Shown piece after piece: positions 1 to 6,521 of a stretch of 61,749 bases of DNA. Where the stretch lies: NCBI GenBank assembly GCA_944325875.1, contig CALVBU010000013.1, forward strand, positions 1 through 61,749. Direction: 5' to 3'. This stretch comes from Candidatus Gastranaerophilales bacterium. Its GTDB lineage: Bacteria; Cyanobacteriota; Vampirovibrionia; Gastranaerophilales; Gastranaerophilaceae. The notes beneath the pieces were generated by a model. The model saw only the letters and a list, made by a program, of their open reading frames with translations, ran no database searches and was not told the DNA's origin. Position 1 is the first letter of the stretch, and each line of letters begins with the position of its first letter. A program made the translations under genes and the position numbers.

Positions 1-70
1 CGGCATTTATCTTAATTCAAGCCGGTTGCTTTCTAGATTTTCCCCTTTACAATTTTATTTCCTTTTATTC

Positions 71-93
71 AGTCGACAAAAGTCGACTTTTTT
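71..93 (+). terminator. Rho-independent terminator at the left edge
   Basis: Two GTCGAC arms (72-77 and 82-87) separated by AAAA and followed by six T residues form a compact hairpin plus U-tract. It probably ends a transcript entering from outside the window and insulates the aminotransferase gene that starts at 165. I see no convincing gene in positions 1-164. Confidence 0.6.
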
Positions 94-164
94 ATTTATT
101 AAGGTTATATAAAGACAGGCTAAATATGTGGTAAACTTGTATTATAGGAGAAAAGGAGAGAAAT

Positions 165-1289
165 ATGATTCCAATTTTAGATTCAAAACGCCAATATGCA
201 ACAATAGGCGAAGAAGTTGAAAAAGCAGTTTGTGAAGTTTTACGTTCAGGATCTTACATCCTAGGTCCAAATACAAAAGCTTTAGAAAAAGAATTAGCAG
301 ATTTTATAGGATGCAAATATACTGTAGGACTTAACTCAGGTACAGACGCACTTCATCTTGCTCTAAGAGCACTTAACATCGGAGCTGGCGATGAAGTTAT
401 TACAGTTGCATTTACATTCGTTGCAACAACAGAAGCTATTGGTATCGTAGGTGCAAAACCTGTTTTTGTTGATATTGATAAAGATACATTCAATATGGAC
501 GCATCTAAATTGGAAGCAGCTATTACACCTAGAACAAAAGCTATCATTCCTGTTCACTTATATGGTCAACCTTGTGATATGGATACAATCATGGCTGTAG
601 CTAAAAAACATAATTTACATGTTATTGAAGATTGCTGCCAAGCTATCGGTGCTTTATACAAAGGCAAAATGGTTGGAACATTCGGTGATTTCGGATGCTT
701 AAGCTTCTACCCTACTAAAAACCTTGGCGGTATGGGCGACGGTGGTCTAATTATGACTAGCGACGAAAAATTAAGAGACAGAGTTATCGCTCTTAGAAAC
801 CATGGTGGCGCTATCCGTTACCATCACGATGAAATCGGGGTTAACAGCAGATTAGATGAAATCCAATCAGCAATTTTGCGTGTAAAACTTCCTCACATCA
901 AAAAATGGAATGAATTAAGAAGAGAACACGCTTATTACTACAATAAATTATTTGCAGATTGTCCTGATGTACAAACACCAAAAGAATTAGCAGATACTTA
1001 TTGTGTTTATCACCAATACACAGTTAAAGTTCCTAACCGTGATGAAGTTCATAAAATGCTTCAAGAACGCGGTATCGGCGCTATGTTGTATTATCCAATC
1101 CCACTTCACCTACAAAAAGTTCACGAATACTTGGGCGTAGGAAAAGGTTCTTTACCTGTATCAGAAAAAAATACAGAACTTGTTATCTCACTTCCAATGT
1201 TCCCAGAACTAACTAAGGAAGAACAAGAAACAGTAGCAAAAACTCTTATTGAATGTATTAAAGAATCAAAAGCTTTAGCTACTGCATAA
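165..1289 (+). CDS. DegT/DnrJ/EryC1/StrS family aminotransferase
   Basis: This is a PLP-dependent sugar aminotransferase of the DegT/DnrJ/EryC1 family, enzymes that aminate nucleotide-linked keto sugars for surface polysaccharides. The 374-residue length is normal for the family. Visible hallmarks are the N-terminal LDSKRQY segment, NSGTDAL (about 57-63), which contacts the cofactor phosphate, the HLYGQPCDM segment (about 131-139) and SFYPTKNLGG with the Schiff-base lysine at about K185. A good ribosome site (AAGGAG) lies about 8 nt before the ATG. It stands alone between two terminators. Substrate cannot be told; aminated deoxyhexoses of O-antigen-like glycans are the usual ones. Family sure, substrate unknown. 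Confidence 0.9.
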   Translation: MIPILDSKRQYATIGEEVEKAVCEVLRSGSYILGPNTKALEKELADFIGCKYTVGLNSGTDALHLALRALNIGAGDEVITVAFTFVATTEAIGIVGAKPVFVDIDKDTFNMDASKLEAAITPRTKAIIPVHLYGQPCDMDTIMAVAKKHNLHVIEDCCQAIGALYKGKMVGTFGDFGCLSFYPTKNLGGMGDGGLIMTSDEKLRDRVIALRNHGGAIRYHHDEIGVNSRLDEIQSAILRVKLPHIKKWNELRREHAYYYNKLFADCPDVQTPKELADTYCVYHQYTVKVPNRDEVHKMLQERGIGAMLYYPIPLHLQKVHEYLGVGKGSLPVSEKNTELVISLPMFPELTKEEQETVAKTLIECIKESKALATA

Positions 1290-1309
1290 GATTCGTATAC
1301 TACAATCTA

Positions 1310-1340
1310 AAAAGCCTCTCCATCTAGGAGGGGCTTTTTA
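1310..1340. terminator. Bidirectional terminator between convergent genes
   Basis: AAAAGCCTCTC pairs with GAGGGGCTTTT (one G-U pair) around a short loop, with A-rich 5' and T-rich 3' flanks. It can stop the aminotransferase transcript on + and the convergent small gene on -, whose stop codon lies at its right edge. Confidence 0.75.
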
Positions 1341-1733
1341 ACATGCAATATTTAAATTCATTCCCTGTTGTATCATTACATTAAATTTAAAACCATCTTG
1401 CTCTACCTCTTGATAAGGCTTTCCAATATGGTGGGTACCATTAAAATGGTCAAGCCCTTCACCCGTATATTGAGCAGAAAAAACATCCTTCATGGTAAGT
1501 CCCAAAAACTTACCCATACTATTAATACCTTCATATCCGGTTTGATATTTTTGAGTATTATCATTTTTACGGACATTAGTGGTGGTATTTATCTCGGTAG
1601 CCCGTGTCCCCTGCTCGCCTTGTATAGCAGAGTCTCTTACGGCAGCTGCTGCTTCATAACTTGGAATAGTGTCTGCCATATCGGTCTTAGGCATTCCGAT
1701 TTTATTAATAGTCATATTATCATGTGGAGCCAT
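1338..1733 (-). CDS. Hypothetical protein, 131 aa
   Basis: I do not recognise this protein. The ATG at 1733 has a purine-rich ribosome site (AAAAAGGA) 7 nt upstream, which supports this strand over the overlapping + frame. There is no signal peptide or membrane segment; the sequence is polar, with Ala/Thr-rich patches near residues 25-50 and a glycine-containing C-terminal half, and it ends in Cys. By eye the base composition is clearly less AT-rich than the neighbouring genes, which may mean recent acquisition. It shares the terminator at 1310-1340 with the convergent aminotransferase gene. No function is proposed. Confidence 0.6.
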   Translation of the reverse strand: MAPHDNMTINKIGMPKTDMADTIPSYEAAAAVRDSAIQGEQGTRATEINTTTNVRKNDNTQKYQTGYEGINSMGKFLGLTMKDVFSAQYTGEGLDHFNGTHHIGKPYQEVEQDGFKFNVMIQQGMNLNIAC

Positions 1734-1957
1734 GATTTAATTCCTTTTTCTCTATACTCTTATATATATAAAGTATATACTTTTAAGAAAATTGCTTTTC
1801 TTGGGGTTTTATTATTAACATTTGTTTACATATATCCCTTACATATCCCCTGCCCACAATTTGAATAGAATTAACAGATTATTAAGTTTTGTAAAGTGTA
1901 AAATCTACACTATATAGGCATTTTTCAGAGTTTTAAAAAATTTATGGAAACATTTTG

Positions 1958-1986
1958 TTGACATTTTAGTTCATTTGGTGCATAAT
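1958..1986 (+). promoter_or_regulatory. Promoter of the small-RNA candidate
   Basis: A perfect -35 box TTGACA (1958-1963), a 17-bp spacer and the -10 box CATAAT (1981-1986) predict a start near 1993 on +. No + strand gene follows before 5272, and a strong + terminator lies 120-140 nt downstream, so this promoter appears to drive only the short RNA. Confidence 0.65.
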
Positions 1987-1992
1987 AATTAC

Positions 1993-2132
1993 ATAAGATT
2001 TAAGTGTAGTCGAAACACTAAATATAAATAGATTCATTAACCCCAAAAACATATAAACTCCTAAATAATAAACACTAAAAGAGACCATTAGGATGCAGAA
2101 AACGACCCACTCAGCAATGAGTGGTTTTTTTT
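1993..2132 (+). ncRNA. Candidate stand-alone small RNA, about 140 nt
   Basis: Bounded by a near-consensus sigma-70 promoter (1958-1986) and a U-tracted terminator hairpin (2107-2132), with no RBS-led reading frame inside. Predicted elements are a 5' hairpin with AGTGT/ACACT arms near 2003-2019, a middle TCCTAA (2059-2064)/TTAGGA (2088-2093) pairing, unpaired CCCC and ACTCCT stretches, and the terminator stem. The ACTCCT stretch could pair with Shine-Dalgarno sequences and recalls the ACUCCUCACAC core of the cyanobacterial sRNA Yfr1, but the lengths differ and homology is not shown. The surrounding 1734-2183 gap holds no gene that I can support. Confidence 0.5.
2103..2132 (+). terminator. Rho-independent terminator of the small-RNA candidate
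   Basis: CCACTCA (2107-2113), loop GCAA, TGAGTGG (2118-2124) and eight T residues, preceded by an A-rich stretch. The long U-tract is on +. Read on - the tail is only CGTTTT, so it may act weakly for the rsmG transcript as well. Confidence 0.75.
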
Positions 2133-2183
2133 ATACTTATACCAAGAACTACAGAAAACCGTCAATAGCTTGAACCTGAATAA

Positions 2184-2777
2184 TTAGAGCTTTTTCAAAA
2201 CTATTAAATTTCTAATATATATTTCTTCTAATGGCAACTGATATTCTAAAGTATCAACGAGATCTAATTTTTGTTTTTTCAGAACTGGTCTAGCTTCTTC
2301 AATTTCATCCTCTGCACGTTTTGATTTATAGGCAATAAAATACCCACCTTTATTTAATAAAGGTGCTGCGTACCCTGCAATAACTTTCAAAGGAGCAACG
2401 GCTCTTGAGGTAATAAGATCAAATTTATCATTTAATTTTTCAACCCTATCGCAAATAGGATGTAAATTAGACAAATTTAGCTCTGCTTTTATATTTTCAA
2501 TAGCATTAATTTTTTTCCTAATACTATCAATTGCATAAACTGCTAAATTTGGGTATGCAATAGCAATAGGAACTGAGGGGAAACCACCTCCGGTACCTAT
2601 ATCAAGTAAAGTTTTAAAATCGTTACCGTAAATTTGAAAGAAATTTTCAATAGACAAACTATCAAAAATATGTTTTTCCCATAAGTATTTCTCATCATTC
2701 TTTGATATAAGATTGATCATTGAATTTTGATTTAAAAAAGCTTTTGTATAATTTTCAAATAAATTTCTATTGTTCAT
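2184..2777 (-). CDS. rsmG: 16S rRNA (guanine-N7)-methyltransferase RsmG
   Basis: RsmG (GidB) methylates N7 of G527 in 16S rRNA, using S-adenosylmethionine, in the cytoplasm. The Rossmann SAM site LLDIGTGGGFPS appears at about residues 57-68, followed by the acidic YAIDS strand end and the ITSRAVAPL segment typical of the family. At 197 residues it is slightly short but complete. Its start overlaps the end of the upstream P-loop/TPR gene by 11 bp, so both are probably made from one transcript. Confident family call. Confidence 0.93.
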   Translation of the reverse strand: MNNRNLFENYTKAFLNQNSMINLISKNDEKYLWEKHIFDSLSIENFFQIYGNDFKTLLDIGTGGGFPSVPIAIAYPNLAVYAIDSIRKKINAIENIKAELNLSNLHPICDRVEKLNDKFDLITSRAVAPLKVIAGYAAPLLNKGGYFIAYKSKRAEDEIEEARPVLKKQKLDLVDTLEYQLPLEEIYIRNLIVLKKL

Positions 2778-5163
2778 GTTTTAACTCTTGTTCCAATTCT
2801 TCAAACTTAGTTCCTAATCGAATTTTCAAATCTTTTAATCTTTGCAAGATTTTTTGTTTCAAGTCTTTGTTATTCTCAACAGAATGAAGCGCAATAACAT
2901 AGCATTTCAAAGCTTGTTTTATATTTCTATGGTTCATAAAGAAATCACCATATTCAAGATATGCCGCAGATTTATAAGTTTTATCACCTAACAGAGAAGA
3001 ACTTTTTATTGCCTTCTTAAAGAAACCTTCAGCTTTATCAGGATCCTGCCTAGATGTCATTTCTGCAAGTTTCAAAGCTGATGAATAAATTCCTGAATTA
3101 TTATTATTCTGTTCATCTATATCTAAACTTTTTTGATAATATTTAATAGCCAATTCACTCATGCCGGTCTCATCAAAAATAAGAGCCAAATTCGATAATG
3201 CTGAGGCTAAATGAGGATTATTTTTATCGATTTCAGAACATTTTCTATAATATAACACAGCCTCTTCTGTTTCATCCAAATCATCACAACAAAGCGCATA
3301 GTTAAAATATAATTCAGCAAGCAAAGTTTTATCCATTAAAGGCTGAACTAACTCAATTGCTTTTTTATAATATGTATATGATTTAATCAATTCCTCGTTA
3401 TACAAAACAGCAGCCATAATATTTGCTCTAATCTTAAGTTCATCAGCCATTTTGTTTTCCTGAAGAATTTCATTTATGAGATTTTTAGCTTTATCATGTT
3501 TAAACGTAATATAAAAAATATTTGTAATTGCAAGTTTCATCTCAGCAATCTTATCAATATCTCCGGCAGAAGTATAAAATTCAAGAGCCAAGTCATAATA
3601 TCTTAAGGAATTAAACCAATCAGAAAGTTTTCCATAACACTCAGCAAGCCTTGTATAAATTGTCGGTAAATAAGTATAAAAATCGTCATCATCTTTTTGT
3701 AATAAGGCTCTTTGATAAAAAGCAATAGCTTTTTTATAATTATATTGATTTTCTTCATCTTTTGCGGAATTAACAAGACCTGATAAAGGAAGTTTTGTTT
3801 CTGATTCATTAAGTGTTTTATTTGAATAATCAATAAATTTATTTATAGAATCAGCAATCTCTGACATTATTTTTTTCTCATCTTCTTCGGTATCGAATAT
3901 AAATGAGATATTTCTTAATTTTTCTTCTCCAGTTTGAGTGTCGTCCTTAGCTAGATCTTTTGCTTCTGGAACAGAAGGTATTTGATTAACATTAACACCT
4001 GTTGCTGAATTTTGATTTAACATCGGCTTTTGAGGTATAAACATGCTGTGATATTCTATTTCAGCTCTCATGGTTTGACGAGAAATTAATAAATCTCGTT
4101 CAAAAGGCTTTAATGGAAGCTGAGTATTATACAAATCAACACAAGCACGATGGAGCTTTACAAAAACAGAATCCGGAATTGAATTTGCAGAAATTTCCTT
4201 ATAATAATCCTGCAAATAAATCATATTCTTATCTTTAGAAAGAATTTGCTTATCCAAGAAAAATTTAATTCTTTCCTCATTATACAAATTTAAAGCTTTC
4301 AACAAATTGGCACTAACAGGATGGCGCATTGTTGTTAAAAATCTAAAAAGATGACCACTAACAGGATCTACAAAAGAAAGAGCCTCTCGTAAAATAAAGT
4401 CATTATATGATAAAAAGCTTTTTGTATACCCTTTCAAGAAATCAACTATATTAAGATTATGAGATTTTATAACATCTAAAGACAAAGTTGTATAGAAGAA
4501 ATACCCTCTTGAGTATTTGTACAATTCATCTGACACAGGTCCAATCAATCTTATGCCTTCAGCTCGCAGATATTTTTCAAATATAGATTTTTCAAGAGCC
4601 AATATAGAAAGTCTATCATAATCTACAGCTGAAAAATCGTCATAATCAAACTTCCTAGAAATTATAATAACTTTAATATTGCTTCTTTGTTGAAGGTGAA
4701 ATAAAAAATCTAAGATTTCAGACTTATTATCCTTTAAAACAATTTCAAAAGAATTAATTACGATGACAACAGGATTATCAATACACCCAAAGTAGGCATC
4801 TATTTTCTGTGTAAAATTATCAAACTTTGCTTTTGGCTGTTTTATCAAATTCTTTAGTGCTAGATTTTTAAAATCTTCAAAAAAGGACAATAATATATCA
4901 TCCAAAATTGTTGTCTCATAACAGTTATAGTTCAAAACAACAGTTGGTTCTGAGACAAAAGAAAGCGCATAATTAACAACTCTAGTCTTACCCGTTCCGA
5001 GAAACCCGTTTACAAGCAATAAAGATTTCTCAGAGCGTAAAAAATTATGGATATTCTCAACCTGAGCTATATTATTCTCAAGAAGAAAAGGATTTATACT
5101 GCCTACTTCATTTTTAAGCAGAGTTTTTTTATCTATAATTCCATTAATAAAGGCACTTTCCAT
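2767..5163 (-). CDS. P-loop ATPase (STAND-like) with C-terminal TPR repeats
   Basis: A 798-residue protein if started at the ATG at 5163; a TTG 36 bp upstream at 5199 is also open. The N-terminal third carries a Walker A motif GFLGTGKT (about 53-60) and a hydrophobic strand VVIVINSFEIV in the Walker B place, without the usual acidic pair. The C-terminal part (about 460-790) is a run of tetratricopeptide-type helical hairpins such as AIAFYQRALLQ, SLRYYDLALEFY and AIKYYQKSLDID. This layout resembles STAND signalling ATPases. It overlaps rsmG by 11 bp. Neither start has a Shine-Dalgarno sequence; a promoter whose -10 box lies 7 nt before the ATG suggests a leaderless message. Function unknown. 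Confidence 0.75.
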   Translation of the reverse strand: MESAFINGIIDKKTLLKNEVGSINPFLLENNIAQVENIHNFLRSEKSLLLVNGFLGTGKTRVVNYALSFVSEPTVVLNYNCYETTILDDILLSFFEDFKNLALKNLIKQPKAKFDNFTQKIDAYFGCIDNPVVIVINSFEIVLKDNKSEILDFLFHLQQRSNIKVIIISRKFDYDDFSAVDYDRLSILALEKSIFEKYLRAEGIRLIGPVSDELYKYSRGYFFYTTLSLDVIKSHNLNIVDFLKGYTKSFLSYNDFILREALSFVDPVSGHLFRFLTTMRHPVSANLLKALNLYNEERIKFFLDKQILSKDKNMIYLQDYYKEISANSIPDSVFVKLHRACVDLYNTQLPLKPFERDLLISRQTMRAEIEYHSMFIPQKPMLNQNSATGVNVNQIPSVPEAKDLAKDDTQTGEEKLRNISFIFDTEEDEKKIMSEIADSINKFIDYSNKTLNESETKLPLSGLVNSAKDEENQYNYKKAIAFYQRALLQKDDDDFYTYLPTIYTRLAECYGKLSDWFNSLRYYDLALEFYTSAGDIDKIAEMKLAITNIFYITFKHDKAKNLINEILQENKMADELKIRANIMAAVLYNEELIKSYTYYKKAIELVQPLMDKTLLAELYFNYALCCDDLDETEEAVLYYRKCSEIDKNNPHLASALSNLALIFDETGMSELAIKYYQKSLDIDEQNNNNSGIYSSALKLAEMTSRQDPDKAEGFFKKAIKSSSLLGDKTYKSAAYLEYGDFFMNHRNIKQALKCYVIALHSVENNKDLKQKILQRLKDLKIRLGTKFEELEQELKHEQ

Positions 5164-5170
5164 ATAGATT

Positions 5171-5199
5171 AATATATATGATTTTATAATATTTTGCAA
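5171..5199 (-). promoter_or_regulatory. Promoter of the P-loop/TPR gene
   Basis: On the minus strand TTGCAA (5199-5194), 17 bp, then TATATT (5176-5171); the ATG begins 7 nt later at 5163. The predicted start of transcription coincides with or nearly touches the ATG, giving a leaderless mRNA. It is back to back with the + promoter at 5215-5243. Confidence 0.5.
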
Positions 5200-5214
5200 A
5201 CTTTATTTAAATAA

Positions 5215-5243
5215 TTGCACTTTGATTTTTTTAATAGTACAAT
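5215..5243 (+). promoter_or_regulatory. Promoter of the envelope operon
   Basis: TTGCAC (5215-5220), 17-bp spacer, TACAAT (5238-5243), predicting a start near 5250, about 20 nt before the ATG of the 34-residue microprotein. It is divergent from the minus promoter at 5171-5199, so the two could be co-regulated. Confidence 0.6.
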
Positions 5244-5271
5244 GTTGAGTAGTAAAATTGAGGGGAAAGGT

Positions 5272-5376
5272 ATGGAATTTTTTAGAAAACACCAGAAATT
5301 AATCGTCGGTATTATTGCAGTAACATTTATTGCTTGGACGGTTGGATTGATGATGATTCCTCTTGTTATAAAATAG
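5272..5376 (+). CDS. 34-aa single-pass membrane microprotein
   Basis: A short frame starting MEFFRKHQK and ending in LVIK, with one hydrophobic helix at about residues 11-32 and a positively charged N-terminus, so the N-terminus should face the cytoplasm. Support for translation: a strong purine-rich ribosome site (GAGGGGAAAGG) just before the ATG, a well-placed promoter, and a 3-nt gap to the M23 peptidase gene, which itself lacks a ribosome site and so may be translationally coupled. The N-terminal FRKHQK plus membrane helix resembles the anchor of SurA/PpiD-like foldases, but no catalytic domain follows. It could be an envelope accessory peptide. Function unknown. Confidence 0.6.
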   Translation: MEFFRKHQKLIVGIIAVTFIAWTVGLMMIPLVIK

Positions 5377-5379
5377 CTT

Positions 5380-6504
5380 ATGAAAAAGTTCTTGAAAAGA
5401 ATATCTTTATATATATTATCCGTTTTAATTTTGACAGCAGGTTTGTCAAATGCTGCTTATTGCTCAAATTTAAAAACTATCAATCAGAAAATGAAAAATA
5501 CTCAGGAAAAAATTAAAACCCTCAAACTTAAAGAAAATCAAGAAAAAAGTAAGCTTGTACGCAATCAAAGGAAAAAAGAAGAAAACCAAGCTAACTTAAA
5601 TGCATCCAAAAGACAATATTCTGACATGGATACAAAACTCCGTTCTATGGAAGCAGAATACAATAAATCAATAGCAGAGTTCAACAATGTTGATACCCAA
5701 ATGAAAAATAGAATTCGGCAGGTATATAAAACTCAACGCCGTGGTATGTTTGAGCTTATTTTATCAGCAAAGGATTTAAACAGTTTGCTTGATGTAATTT
5801 ATTTTGAAAGAATTATCATTAAAAATGACTACAAACGTATGATGGCATTAAAAACAAAATCTGCTAAAATAGCTAAGATGAAAAAAGATATCGAAGCTCA
5901 AAAAGCTTATCTTGCTCAGACAATTAAAGATATAAACTCTCAACAGGTATCTATACAACGTGCAATTGCAGAAAATCAGAATATGATTAACAAACTGAAA
6001 ACAGACAGAAAAGCATATGAACGTTCAGAGAGAGAACTTGCGAGACAATCAGCTAATTTACAAAGCATGATAAGCAAAAGCTACGGCCATTCAACTGTAA
6101 GAGTTTCATCAAGCGGATTTATGAAACCTATAGCAGGAAGAATAACATCCCCATTCGGATGGAGAACACACCCAATATTCAAAAGTAGAACATTCCACTC
6201 TGGAGTCGATATTGGCGGTCCGAATATGGGAAGCATAAGAGCTTCAAACTCGGGTAAAGTAATTTACTCAGGATGGTATGGCGGATACGGAAAAGTTGTT
6301 ATCATCGACCACGGTACAGTTAACGGACATCCTACAACGACACTTTACGCACATATGTCAGTAACTAAAGTAAGTTCAGGTCAAACCGTTTCAAAAGGTC
6401 AAGTAATTGGCCTTGAAGGAACGACAGGATATAGCACAGGGCCACACTGTCACTTTGAAGTAAGAATTAACGGAAAGCCTAATAATCCGTTAAATTATAT
6501 CTAA
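5380..6504 (+). CDS. EnvC-like M23 (LytM) peptidoglycan endopeptidase
   Basis: A secreted murein hydrolase or hydrolase activator of 374 residues. A signal peptide (about 1-28, hydrophobic YILSVLILTAGL) is followed by a long coiled coil (about 30-230) and a C-terminal M23/LytM domain (about 244-374). The zinc ligands are present: HSGVD (H273, D277) and HCH (H356, H358), plus LYAH (H325), so it may be catalytically active, unlike E. coli EnvC. Coiled coil plus LytM is the EnvC architecture, linked to septal cell-wall splitting. The gene starts 3 nt after the microprotein stop without its own Shine-Dalgarno sequence. It lies upstream of the outer-membrane genes. Confidence 0.9.
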   Translation: MKKFLKRISLYILSVLILTAGLSNAAYCSNLKTINQKMKNTQEKIKTLKLKENQEKSKLVRNQRKKEENQANLNASKRQYSDMDTKLRSMEAEYNKSIAEFNNVDTQMKNRIRQVYKTQRRGMFELILSAKDLNSLLDVIYFERIIIKNDYKRMMALKTKSAKIAKMKKDIEAQKAYLAQTIKDINSQQVSIQRAIAENQNMINKLKTDRKAYERSERELARQSANLQSMISKSYGHSTVRVSSSGFMKPIAGRITSPFGWRTHPIFKSRTFHSGVDIGGPNMGSIRASNSGKVIYSGWYGGYGKVVIIDHGTVNGHPTTTLYAHMSVTKVSSGQTVSKGQVIGLEGTTGYSTGPHCHFEVRINGKPNNPLNYI

Positions 6505-6521
6505 ACATAAGGGTAACATTT

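Noticed and set aside
1368-1868. Open frame of 166 codons on +
   Set aside because: Overlaps the minus gene at 1338-1733, which has a ribosome site; the frame has no ribosome site and an unnatural composition.
2092-2172. Possible 26-residue peptide starting at the ATG at 2092
   Set aside because: It would cross the terminator hairpin and U-tract and has no good ribosome site.
5334-5516. Open frame of 60 codons on +
   Set aside because: It overlaps the microprotein and the start of the M23 peptidase in another frame and has no ribosome site.
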